Positions 21,782 through 30,019 of a DNA stretch of 35,507 nucleotides are shown one piece after another. Numbering within the stretch: the stretch's first letter is position 1; every line of letters begins with the position of its first letter. The stretch comes from Akkermansiaceae bacterium (lineage in GTDB: Bacteria; Verrucomicrobiota; Verrucomicrobiia; Verrucomicrobiales; Akkermansiaceae): the NCBI GenBank assembly GCA_905182475.1, contig CAJJBR010000037.1, positions 1 through 35,507 of the forward strand, given 5' to 3'. The translations under genes were made by a program, and so were the position numbers. The notes beneath the pieces were generated by a model. It saw only the letters and a list, made by a program, of their open reading frames with translations, did not search any database and was not told the DNA's origin.

Positions 21782-23104
21782 TTAGACCAGTTTATCGGTG
21801 ACGTGTTCGGGGAGGAAGAAGTCGTGCAGGAGGTTGTCGACACAGAGGAGGCCGTCGCGGGTGAGGACGATGGCCGATCCCTCGATATTGAGCAGTCCTT
21901 CGTCATGGATCTGGGCGAGGGGTGCGGCGAAGCGCTCGAGGATGTTGATACCGAATTTCTCCTGGAAGTGGCCGGCTTCGACGCGGCCGAGTTTCATACG
22001 GAGGATGAATTCGCGTATCATCCGCTCCTCCGCAGTGGTGCGCAGAGCGCGTTTTGTCGGCATTTTCCCGGCGTCGAGGGCTTTTTCGTAATCGTCGATT
22101 TCGGTGAGGTTCTGGTAGTGGACGCCTTTGGCGTGCGAGAAGGAGGCGACACCGAGGCCGAGTAGGTCGGCTCCGCCCCAAAGGGAGTCGCGGTAGATGA
22201 ACTTGGAGCGTTTGGGGTCTTTGACGGCGGTGTAGCCGGAGCTGATGGTGTAGCCGGCGGATTCGAGTTCGGCGAAGGCCTCCTTGACCCAGCGGCGTTT
22301 GGTTTCCCAGTCGGCGATCGGGGCGACGAGGGAGCCACTGGCTTTCATGTCCTTGTAGATGCCGGTGTTATACGGCACCTCCATTTGGTAAATGGTGACG
22401 CTGTCGGGCATCAGTTCGAGGGTTTTCTCGATGTTGACCTGCCAGTTCTCCTCGGTCTCCTCCATCATGCCGGCGATGAGGTCGATGTTGATCTGGTCGA
22501 AGTTCTCGGCGCGGGCGCGTTCGTATGAGCGGTAAACTTCCTTGGTGCGGTGGGCGCGGCCATTGATTTCGAGGATGCGGTCGTCGAAGTTCTCAATGCC
22601 GAGGGAAAGGCGAGTCACGCCGATGTCCTTGATGGTGGAGAGCTTGCCCGGATTGAGCGTGCCGGGCTCGCATTCGAAGGCGACCTCCTCGGCGGCGTCC
22701 CACGGCAGAAGCGCCTTCATCTTGTCGGTGAGTTCAACGAGCTGCTTGGCGGAAAGATACGATGGGGTGCCGCCGCCGAAGTAGACGAAGTGCGGCTTGC
22801 GGCCGGCGATCAGCGGTTTCTTCGCCATCATTTCGAGCTCGCGGACGGTGCAGTCGAGGTAGTGCTTGATGTCCTCGGCGTTTTTGTCGGTGTAGACGCG
22901 GAAATAGCAGAAGTGGCAGCGTTTCCGGCAGAATGGGATGTGGTGATAGAGTCCGAGCGGCGGCGGAGTCCCTTCGTGCGGGGTTTCGTATGCCTTCACT
23001 ACCTCTGCAGTCTGGTCTTCATTCCAGAAGGAAAACGGCGGGTAATTCGAGATGAAATAGTTGCCGGCGCGCGTGGCGTGGGACTTTTGAATAATTTCTG
23101 GCAT
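21782..23104 (-). CDS. HemN/HemW-like radical SAM enzyme
   Basis: The 440-residue protein has the radical SAM cluster motif CRKRCHFCYF (Cys59, Cys63, Cys66), preceded by LYHHIPF. It also has YFGGGTPSYLS, FECEPGTLNPGKL, RLSLGIENFDDRILEINGR and a HemN_C-type C-terminus (MIREFILRMKLGRVEAGHFQ...). The fourth position after the third cysteine is Phe rather than the Cys of HemN coproporphyrinogen dehydrogenase, as in HemW and HemN-like methyltransferases or cyclopropanases. Location inside an apparent biosynthetic cluster favours a tailoring or methyl-transfer role over haem synthesis, but this is inference. It begins 64 bases after the propeller lipoprotein gene. Confidence 0.8.
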   Translation of the reverse strand: MPEIIQKSHATRAGNYFISNYPPFSFWNEDQTAEVVKAYETPHEGTPPPLGLYHHIPFCRKRCHFCYFRVYTDKNAEDIKHYLDCTVRELEMMAKKPLIAGRKPHFVYFGGGTPSYLSAKQLVELTDKMKALLPWDAAEEVAFECEPGTLNPGKLSTIKDIGVTRLSLGIENFDDRILEINGRAHRTKEVYRSYERARAENFDQINIDLIAGMMEETEENWQVNIEKTLELMPDSVTIYQMEVPYNTGIYKDMKASGSLVAPIADWETKRRWVKEAFAELESAGYTISSGYTAVKDPKRSKFIYRDSLWGGADLLGLGVASFSHAKGVHYQNLTEIDDYEKALDAGKMPTKRALRTTAEERMIREFILRMKLGRVEAGHFQEKFGINILERFAAPLAQIHDEGLLNIEGSAIVLTRDGLLCVDNLLHDFFLPEHVTDKLV

Positions 23105-23168
23105 GATCTTTGGAGTGCAGCGGTTTGATGTTGCTTTCGTTTACGGGGTGGCTGCGGGGAACTTGTCG

Positions 23169-24317
23169 CTATTTAAGCACGAAAAGCGTGCCGTCACCAC
23201 CTCCGATGACGATTCGGCCATAAGCATATACGGGCGAAGCGGTCAGGTCTTCGCCCAAATCAAGCCGCCAGAGCTCGCGGCCGTCGGCGGGGTCGGTGGC
23301 GTAAAGTCGCCCGTCGTAGGAGGCGAAGACGATGGCGTCGTCGAAGGCGAGCGGTGAGCTGTCGATGCGGCCGCCGGTCTTGAACATCCACGCACGCTTG
23401 CCGGTGGTCCGGTCGATGGCGTGCAACGACTTATCGCGTGAACCGATGTAGACGTGCTTTTCATCGATGGCAGGAGAGGAGGAGAACTGGAAGTTCTTGT
23501 CTTCGTAGATCCAGATCGGTTTCTCGGCATTTGCATCCGCAGCGATCACCTGATTGGCGTAATTGCCGCAGTAAATGGTGGTTCCGGAAGTCGCGACGGA
23601 ACTGGTGATTTGGGATTCACAGGCGATCTTGTTGACGAGTTTGCCATTGGAGAGATCGAGGATGTGAATGACCATATCGCAGCCTCCGAAGGCGACGTAG
23701 CGGCCATCGATCACGGCCGGGGTGCCATTGATGAAGTCGTTGGTCGGATAGGTCCATACTTCGGATCCGTCCGCCGGGCGGAGGCAACGGGTGATGCCAT
23801 CATAGCCGTTCACTAGCAGCCACTCGCCGGATCCGTCGGTAGCGGCGACGATGTTGGGGGCGGAGGAAAACTTCTCGTCCCCTTTGATTGTCCAGATCTT
23901 GTCGCCGGTCTTGAGGTCGAGCGCGTGAAATTGCTCGTCGCCGGAGCCGACGAAAACGCGCCCCCCCGAAATGGCGGGCGCAGCTTCGATGGTGTCGCCG
24001 GTTTCAAGCAGCCAGCGGCGCTCGCGAGTCTCAAGGTCGATGCAGTGGATGTTACCCATCACGTCGCCGATCACGATGACTCCTTCCGCGATGGCGGCCT
24101 CGGCGACGGCGGGATGGCCGAGGTCGTAGGTCCACTCAATGACGGGCTGTTGAGAGGCCGAGGCATGCACCCGCCCCTGGAGGTGGGGGCCGCCGCGGGT
24201 AATCGGCCAATCTGTGTCCGCCGGGGCGGACGCAACCGGCGCGAGGACGGCTTCTGGTTGCTGCTTCTCGCACGCCGCCAGTAGCAGGAAAGGGAGCGAG
24301 GCGAGGATTCGGTTCAT
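23169..24317 (-). CDS. PQQ-like beta-propeller lipoprotein
   Basis: The ATG at 24317 overlaps the stop of the alcohol dehydrogenase gene by 4 bases (ATGA) and gives a lipoprotein signal (MNRILASLPFLLLAACEKQ, lipobox LAAC). The 382-residue protein then repeats a PQQ-type blade motif of the kind G.v..lD..tG...W: NIHCIDLETRERRWLLETGD, FHALDLKTGDKIWTIKGD, LHAIDRTTGKRAWMFKTGG and LYATDPADGRELWRLDLGE. This is the BamB/quinoprotein-like fold. I see no vicinal cysteine pair or other mark of a true PQQ dehydrogenase, so scaffold or binding functions are as likely as redox activity. Confidence 0.85.
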   Translation of the reverse strand: MNRILASLPFLLLAACEKQQPEAVLAPVASAPADTDWPITRGGPHLQGRVHASASQQPVIEWTYDLGHPAVAEAAIAEGVIVIGDVMGNIHCIDLETRERRWLLETGDTIEAAPAISGGRVFVGSGDEQFHALDLKTGDKIWTIKGDEKFSSAPNIVAATDGSGEWLLVNGYDGITRCLRPADGSEVWTYPTNDFINGTPAVIDGRYVAFGGCDMVIHILDLSNGKLVNKIACESQITSSVATSGTTIYCGNYANQVIAADANAEKPIWIYEDKNFQFSSSPAIDEKHVYIGSRDKSLHAIDRTTGKRAWMFKTGGRIDSSPLAFDDAIVFASYDGRLYATDPADGRELWRLDLGEDLTASPVYAYGRIVIGGGDGTLFVLK

Positions 24318-25447
24318 GACGGGATGGTCTGAGTTTCTCCGAGGGCGCTTTGATAGAGGGCGGTGATGGACTCGGAATCGAGCGGCACCGGGTTGAAGCG
24401 GCCGGTCCATTGCTGCGTGGCGGCTTCGGTCAGTTCGGGAATCGCTCCGCTATCGGGAGAATGGATGGGAAGCCCGGCGAGTGCGATCGTTTCCTCAACC
24501 CAGTCAAGGAGAGGTTCTCCGAGGTAGCTACTAAAGGTCTCGTAGATCGCGGCGGCTTCGGGATTTCGGGAATTGAGCCGGATGACGTGGGACAGCATCA
24601 GGCTGACGGCGTGGCCGTGGGGGATATCAAAGCGTGCGGTGAGGGGATTGGCGGTGGCGTGAGCGGCACCGAGCATGCTGTTTTCGATCGCGGATCCGGC
24701 CATGGAGGCACCGAGTAGCATGCGGCCGCGAGTTTCAAGATCGGCTGTATTGTCGAGGATAGGGCGAATCGCGGAGGCGATCAGGTGGAATGCCTCGCGG
24801 GAGTATGCGGATGAAATCGGATTGCGTTTGGTACAGACGGCGGACTCGAGGGCATGCGAGAGGGCGTCGAGGGCGGTGAGAGTTGCGACGACCGGTGGTT
24901 GGGAAACGGTGAGTTCGGGATCCAGGATTGCGATTCGGGCAAGCGCCTTGGGGTCGCCGCAGGCCATCTTTACGTGGCTGTCGTCTTGTGAGACGACGGC
25001 GTAGGACTGGCACTCGCTGCCCGTTCCCGCAGTGGTGGGTACGGCGATGAAGGGCAGCATCGCGTGTTTCGCTAAACCGTAGCCGCGGTAGTCGGACATG
25101 TGGCCGCCGTTGTGGAGCAGGAAATTGCAGCCCTTGGCGGTGTCCATGCTGCTGCCTCCGCCGAGGCCGATGATTGCTTCGGGTTTCAAGTTCTCGGCAA
25201 AGGCGCGGCAGGCTTCAATGTCCGATTCCGTGGGGTTGACGTGGGTGCCTTGGAAGACAGTGACGTCAAATCCGGCGGCTTCGAGGGAGTCGGTGGCGCG
25301 GCCGACATGGCCGGCGGCGACGATGCCTGGGTCAGTGACGAGCAGGAGCTTGCTGACGCCGAGGGTAGCGACGCACTCCGGAAGTTCGGACAGGCGTCCG
25401 GGGCCGAAAACGATACGCGGGCTGTGGCGGGCGTCGAAAGGGGTCAT
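24314..25447 (-). CDS. Iron-containing (group III) alcohol dehydrogenase
   Basis: The 377-residue protein has the NAD-binding GGGSSMDTAK (96-105), TTAGTGSE, and all four metal ligands of the family: Asp194 and His198 (TALDALSHALES), His263 (GAAHATANP) and His277 (DIPHGHA). It is full length. It should interconvert an alcohol and an aldehyde or ketone using NAD(P)H. Its neighbours, an aldehyde dehydrogenase-type reductase and an adenylating enzyme, suggest that it reduces the aldehyde they produce. The reverse, catabolic direction is also possible. Confidence 0.9.
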   Translation of the reverse strand: MTPFDARHSPRIVFGPGRLSELPECVATLGVSKLLLVTDPGIVAAGHVGRATDSLEAAGFDVTVFQGTHVNPTESDIEACRAFAENLKPEAIIGLGGGSSMDTAKGCNFLLHNGGHMSDYRGYGLAKHAMLPFIAVPTTAGTGSECQSYAVVSQDDSHVKMACGDPKALARIAILDPELTVSQPPVVATLTALDALSHALESAVCTKRNPISSAYSREAFHLIASAIRPILDNTADLETRGRMLLGASMAGSAIENSMLGAAHATANPLTARFDIPHGHAVSLMLSHVIRLNSRNPEAAAIYETFSSYLGEPLLDWVEETIALAGLPIHSPDSGAIPELTEAATQQWTGRFNPVPLDSESITALYQSALGETQTIPS

Positions 25448-25525
25448 GGGTAGTTGGTTTACAGCGCTGAAGCGCGGGCGCGGTAGAGGGTCGCGGAGAA
25501 AACCCGATTTGCAAGATTCTGAGTT

Positions 25526-26953
25526 TCAGGTCGTGCGGGAGGGAATATTTCCTTGGATGGCGCGGCGGTGGTAAAGGAATTCGAAGAGGTTGCCTTCGTG
25601 GGGTTGCTCCCACTGGACGCGGTTGGTGGGGAAGGGTCCGAGGGTGAGTCGTTCGATGTCGGGGCTGAGGAGGAGCTGGTTGATGAAGTTCTGGTCCTCG
25701 GTGATCGCGGATACGACGAGGGTCTGGCCGATATTGGCGAGCATGTCTTTTTGCGGGATCTCGGTGATGCTGGCGTAGGGGAACATGAACTCGGTGTTGG
25801 CGAGTGGATGCTCCGGGTCGGTGCAGGAGACGAGGGTGGGGTTGAGGTAGGTTTGCTCGAAAGCTTCGATCTTGCGTTCGCCGTCGCGGTGTCTGGCGGT
25901 GAGGTCTTCGGCGCCGGGCTCCTTGAGCTGGGCGGTGATGAGATCGTCGATCCCGTCGGCCATGGCCGGATTGGCGAAGCCGCAGATTAGGGCGTGGTCG
26001 TCGTCGCGGGCGAGTGGCTTGATCTCGGCGAGCTTCATGGCAATGGCGTCGGCGAGTTCGTCGCGGTGGGAGGGGACGAGTATGGCGGAGGTGTTGATGC
26101 AGGAGCGGCCGCCGTTGGCGGAGATGGATTGGACGATGACGTCGAGGAACTCGGGCCAGCGGGCGATCATGTCATCGCCGATGAGGATCTTCGAGCGGCC
26201 GGTGCCGTGGACGGAGATACTGGGAAAGGCGGCGTATTTCCTGAGGGTGGTGTCATTGCCGAAGGCGATGCCACGGCCACAACAGGTTAGAATCGTGTCG
26301 CCGCCTTCGTGGGTGGTCGGATAGAAACCGAAAGCCTCTTTCGGGAAGCCGGCCTGGATCATCGCCTGGACGATGCGCAGCGGGGTGAAGGGATCCTCGC
26401 GGCCGGGCTTGAGTAAGACCGGGATTTTCATCACCGGGGCGGGAATCCACAGCGAGTTGACGGCTGGAGCGTTGCTGGGGAGAGAGACCCCGAGGCTGCT
26501 GGCGGCGGGGTAGTAGTTGACGGCGAGGTCGGTCAGATTCGTTAGTCCACGGTCGAAAATTTCGAGTGGCAGGTTGCGGGTGAGACCGTTGATCACGGTG
26601 CGGACCTGCGACATTGCCGCGTGGATTTTGGCCATGTTCATGCGCACGAGGGTGTGCGGCAGGCGGGTGAGTGCGGAGAGGGATTCGATGTAGTCCTGCG
26701 GGGATTGGATCGCGTCTCCGATTGGTAGGTCAGCGTGGAGAAAAAGCTCGGCGGCTTGCTCGCAGTAGGACGCCAGGGTGTCGGTGGGGATCGCGTCGAG
26801 CGCAGCCTTGGACTCGGCAATGCGCAGCAAGTCTCGGCGGATCAGGCCGGGGTTGGCGGTGTGAGTGACCAGTGTTTCGCCGCCGCCGAGATCGAGTTCG
26901 ACCTGGTCGTAGCTCTCGTATTCGCGGCCGAGGCGGAGGATGGGGATGTTCAT
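25526..26953 (-). CDS. Aldehyde dehydrogenase-superfamily acyl reductase
   Basis: The 475-residue protein belongs to the ALDH fold. It has a cofactor-binding segment LPSNAPAVNSLWIPAPVMKI followed by KPGREDPFTP, and a nucleophile motif SANGGRSCIN with Cys285. A late HPLANTEFMFPYASITEI segment corresponds to the usual E.FGP region. The N-terminal 100 residues are divergent, so it is not an ordinary aldehyde dehydrogenase. Such divergent members often reduce acyl-CoA or acyl-adenylates to aldehydes (LuxC-like). It directly follows the truncated adenylating enzyme, an arrangement that suggests a two-component carboxylic acid reductase. Confidence 0.75.
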   Translation of the reverse strand: MNIPILRLGREYESYDQVELDLGGGETLVTHTANPGLIRRDLLRIAESKAALDAIPTDTLASYCEQAAELFLHADLPIGDAIQSPQDYIESLSALTRLPHTLVRMNMAKIHAAMSQVRTVINGLTRNLPLEIFDRGLTNLTDLAVNYYPAASSLGVSLPSNAPAVNSLWIPAPVMKIPVLLKPGREDPFTPLRIVQAMIQAGFPKEAFGFYPTTHEGGDTILTCCGRGIAFGNDTTLRKYAAFPSISVHGTGRSKILIGDDMIARWPEFLDVIVQSISANGGRSCINTSAILVPSHRDELADAIAMKLAEIKPLARDDDHALICGFANPAMADGIDDLITAQLKEPGAEDLTARHRDGERKIEAFEQTYLNPTLVSCTDPEHPLANTEFMFPYASITEIPQKDMLANIGQTLVVSAITEDQNFINQLLLSPDIERLTLGPFPTNRVQWEQPHEGNLFEFLYHRRAIQGNIPSRTT

Positions 26954-26966
26954 GGGGAAAGTGCCG

Positions 26967-26991
26967 AGTGATCAGTGATCGGTGATCAGTG
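26967..26991. repeat. Short tandem repeat GTGATCRGT
   Basis: The intergenic stretch contains AGTGATC three times at about 9-base spacing, with one variant as GGTGATC. It lies just upstream of the aldehyde dehydrogenase-like start. It is similar to simple intergenic repeats seen in many genomes, and no function can be assigned. Confidence 0.5.
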
Positions 26992-27065
26992 GAAGAATGA
27001 ATAGGCTTTGGAAAAGACTAATGGGAAGTTGCTGGCTTATCGTGATGATCAGGAATTCGCACGAT

Positions 27066-28139
27066 TTAGTAGACCCCTTCGATCACGGTTGTCGATCCGC
27101 TTTGGAACGGGCGGACGTCACCGACGCCGTCCCATGCGAATTCATCACAGGGCTTGCGGCGGATGGCTTCGTCACGTTCGAGGAAGCGGGGCATGAAAAA
27201 TTCCTTGGTCATGGTGGATAATTCCACGCGGCCATACTCATCGTAGTCCATGAGTTGGTCGGTGTCGTCCGGATTTACGATGCGTAGCACGGCGCGCGGC
27301 TGCGGGGCGTGGTAAGTTAGGCTGTATTCGCCCGGTCCGCGTTTTTTGCTGATCGCCAGCCCCATGAGGGTATTGCCGTAGGTCGGCGCGAAGTTGACTT
27401 TGCCCTCCAGCACTTCCTCTTCGATGAAACGGACATACTGCGGAGTCATCGTGGTGCCTCCTGCGAAAACGCCACCGATGCCTGCATCTGCTAACGACAT
27501 GCGCTCAGCGAGACTTTCGAGTAGCTTGGGCGTGGTGAAGAGGCAGCCGATGTCGCGGTGACGAATGATCGTGGCGGCCTGGTCGATGACGTGCTCTTGG
27601 TAGAGCTTGGCCATGCGCATTTCGCCCATGCCGATCAGGCGCTTTACCCAGCGTGGGTCGAGATCGATGAAATAGCAGGCACCGCCACGGATATTGGCGA
27701 GGTGCTCGATGGCCATGCGGAGACGTCGCGGGCCGGTCGGGCCGACCATCAGCCAGTTCGCCCCAGCGGGGAAGAAGTCCGGTCCGTAGTGGTCGGAGAA
27801 TTCGGTGTAGTCGGTTTTGTAGTCTTCCCAGCCGATGCGTTGTTTCGGCATCCCGGTGGTGCCGCCGGTTTCAAAGACATTGTAGGGGCGGTCACCAAAT
27901 GCTTTGGGGATGAATCGTGCGGGGTCTTCCTTGCGCAGGATTTCGTCGTCGAAATGCTCAAATTTCAGGATGTCTGCGAAGCAGTGGATATCGGTCAGCG
28001 GGTTAAAATCGAGCGACTTCGCCTTTTCCAGCCAGTAAGGGCATCCGGTTTCAGGAGAAAAGTGCCACTGGACCATCTCGCGGGTGTGGGCGTCGAGTGC
28101 TTCGGCGGCTGCTTCTGGTGTGCTTGGATTGGACGACAT
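27066..28139 (-). CDS. Truncated adenylate-forming enzyme, EhpF-like
   Basis: The 357-residue protein is an ANL-superfamily acid activator. It has the ATP loop ETGGTTGMPKQRIG, the APTYGNTLMG motif, the acidic region DEYGRVELSTM and DGVGDVRPF. It then ends at STTVIEGVY, exactly where the hinge and C-terminal lid domain begin in normal family members. The catalytic lysine domain is therefore absent. This matches EhpF of griseoluteic acid biosynthesis, an atypical ANL protein also lacking the lid and acting with a reductase on an aromatic carboxylate. The reductase-like gene lies next, after about 110 bases. I infer that it adenylates an aryl acid for reduction. Confidence 0.75.
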   Translation of the reverse strand: MSSNPSTPEAAAEALDAHTREMVQWHFSPETGCPYWLEKAKSLDFNPLTDIHCFADILKFEHFDDEILRKEDPARFIPKAFGDRPYNVFETGGTTGMPKQRIGWEDYKTDYTEFSDHYGPDFFPAGANWLMVGPTGPRRLRMAIEHLANIRGGACYFIDLDPRWVKRLIGMGEMRMAKLYQEHVIDQAATIIRHRDIGCLFTTPKLLESLAERMSLADAGIGGVFAGGTTMTPQYVRFIEEEVLEGKVNFAPTYGNTLMGLAISKKRGPGEYSLTYHAPQPRAVLRIVNPDDTDQLMDYDEYGRVELSTMTKEFFMPRFLERDEAIRRKPCDEFAWDGVGDVRPFQSGSTTVIEGVY

Positions 28140-28189
28140 GAGATTGAATTGAAAGAACTACGAAATAGCCGGCTGGCAAGTGCTTTGGC

Positions 28190-29701
28190 TTAGCTCGGGA
28201 AAAATTTTGCGATGGTCTGCTTGCTTGGGGGCTTGGTAACGAGTGAGACGACGATCATAGCCACGGCACCAGCGAGCCAGCAGTAGGCGACGGGCATGAC
28301 GCCATTGACCGTGTATTCACCGCCATAGCCGGACTGTTTGAAGAAGTAGAACCAAGTCACCGTGGTGGCGATCACGCTGGCGTAAGCTCCCGGCAATGTT
28401 GCCCGTTTCCAGTAAAGCGCGGCAATGACGAGAGGAGTGAGTGCGGCGAAACCTGAGAAACACCAGATCGCGAGGTCGAAGACGTTTTGCTTAAAGAGGA
28501 CGAGGGAAAGGATGTAGGTGAGCGTCACGATGCCGACGATAAAGAGCCGGGCCATCAGGATGACCTGCTTGTCGGTGAATCGGTTCTTCTTCCCGCCGTG
28601 GAGGACGATGTCATTGGTGAACATGGTGCCGAGGCAGAGGAACTGGGAATCCAGCGAGGACATGATGGCTGCCAAGATGCCTGCGGTAACCATGCCGACG
28701 ATGATGGGACTGCTAATCAGCTTGCCGACCATCATGGCGAGCACTGCGCCTGGGGTAGCATCTGGTGGGAGAATTCCTGTCGCCCATATTCCGATTAGCA
28801 CACAGGGCACCCACACGATCATGATACAGATGGGGTGTGCGATGACGGTGAGTTTGAAGGCCTTTGCGCTGCGTGCAGTGAGCCAGTGCTGGAAGAGGTG
28901 CGGGAACATCCCGACACTCAAAGGGATGAACATATAGGTCAGAAAGGTGATGGCAGAGACACCTGCGTGGTCGCTCTCCGTGCGGACGAGGTGGCTGGCT
29001 TTCGCTTGCTCAATGGCAGCACCGACTCCGCCGAGTTTGTTGGAAATCAGAGTGAAGGCGAGAATCCCCATCGCCATGAAAACGATTGTCTGGAAGGTGT
29101 TTGCCCACGCTGCTGCCCGCGAACCTCCTGCGAAAACGTAGCAAAGAACCACCAGGCAGATAACGGCACCGGTTAGCTCTGGAGGAATCGCGCCTCCGGT
29201 AGACTCGAAGAATTCCGGGAACATTCCGGGATTCGGGCCTTTGGGTCCGGTCAGTCCCATCATGGTCTTGCTTGCACCAATCACCCCGATCAGGAGATAG
29301 GGAATGACGAGGAGGACAAGAATGGGGAAGAGCAGGTAGCCGAACGCGTTGGAATCAAAGCGACCTCTGAAAAACTGGATCTGGGTCACGTAGCCGTGGC
29401 GCTTGCCGATGGCCCATAGGCGGATGCCGATCACCAGGAAACAGGCGGCGTGGATAAGTCCCGAGGAAGAGGCCATCAGGCCGTAGGTGCCAATGCCTAG
29501 TTGGAAAGCCTTTCCGGTAGAACCGACCAAAGCAAAGGCAGTCATGGTGGTGCCGAAGACCGACATGAGCAGCATGAAGGGGCCGATGGAGCGACTGGCG
29601 ACAAAGTAGTCTGCGCTCGTTCCGCGAGAGAACCTGCTGGAGAAGAGTGCGAAGGCGAGCAATGCGCCCAGGTAGATGGCAATAACGATGATCGGAGTCA
29701 T
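28190..29701 (-). CDS. Sodium:solute symporter (SSS family)
   Basis: The 503-residue polytopic membrane protein has about 13 membrane segments and SSS-family signatures, such as SADYFVASRSIGPFMLLMSV, FAGGSRAAAWANTFQTIVFM, GILAAIMSSLDSQFL and the late GFAALTPLVIAALYWKRAT. The family couples sodium entry to uptake of small organic solutes; the substrate cannot be deduced. It is preceded by a DUF3311 gene (18-base gap), a common pairing for this family, and is followed by the adenylating enzyme (50-base gap). Confidence 0.9.
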   Translation of the reverse strand: MTPIIVIAIYLGALLAFALFSSRFSRGTSADYFVASRSIGPFMLLMSVFGTTMTAFALVGSTGKAFQLGIGTYGLMASSSGLIHAACFLVIGIRLWAIGKRHGYVTQIQFFRGRFDSNAFGYLLFPILVLLVIPYLLIGVIGASKTMMGLTGPKGPNPGMFPEFFESTGGAIPPELTGAVICLVVLCYVFAGGSRAAAWANTFQTIVFMAMGILAFTLISNKLGGVGAAIEQAKASHLVRTESDHAGVSAITFLTYMFIPLSVGMFPHLFQHWLTARSAKAFKLTVIAHPICIMIVWVPCVLIGIWATGILPPDATPGAVLAMMVGKLISSPIIVGMVTAGILAAIMSSLDSQFLCLGTMFTNDIVLHGGKKNRFTDKQVILMARLFIVGIVTLTYILSLVLFKQNVFDLAIWCFSGFAALTPLVIAALYWKRATLPGAYASVIATTVTWFYFFKQSGYGGEYTVNGVMPVAYCWLAGAVAMIVVSLVTKPPSKQTIAKFFPS

Positions 29702-29719
29702 ATCGGATGGGCTTTAAAA

Positions 29720-29962
29720 TCAATTATTGTTGGTGGCGGCATCATCCGTCTCGTCGGCCCATTCCTCCAGCCGTGTCGGCCATGCGAATTTCATCACGAT
29801 GGCCCAGAATGAGGCAGCGACGATGGAATAACCCGCGTGATAGGCGAGCCCGATCGGCATGAAGCCAAATACGAGGTCAGCATTATCCCAGTTCCAGACA
29901 TCCTGATGCAAGATGGCGAGGACAATGAAGACGACAATAGCAATCAGGACAGCGGGTTTCAT
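29720..29962 (-). CDS. DUF3311 small membrane protein
   Basis: The 80-residue protein has two membrane helices (AVLIAIVVFIVLAILH and AYHAGYSIVAASFWAIVMKF). It shows the DUF3311 motifs HQDVWNWDNADLVFGFMPIG and LAYH...FAWP. Proteins of this family are typically encoded just upstream of SSS symporters, as here, and may act as a small accessory subunit. Confidence 0.85.
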   Translation of the reverse strand: MKPAVLIAIVVFIVLAILHQDVWNWDNADLVFGFMPIGLAYHAGYSIVAASFWAIVMKFAWPTRLEEWADETDDAATNNN

Positions 29963-30019
29963 AATGTTTGGAGTGCGGTGGCAGTGCCCCTTAGGGGCGG
30001 CGGCACGAATTTGTGGGAA

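Noticed and set aside
27066..28139. Considered as a truncated pseudogene because the C-terminal ANL domain is absent
   Set aside because: The frame is intact, the end falls exactly at the domain hinge, it is flanked by tightly spaced genes, and lid-less relatives such as EhpF are known.
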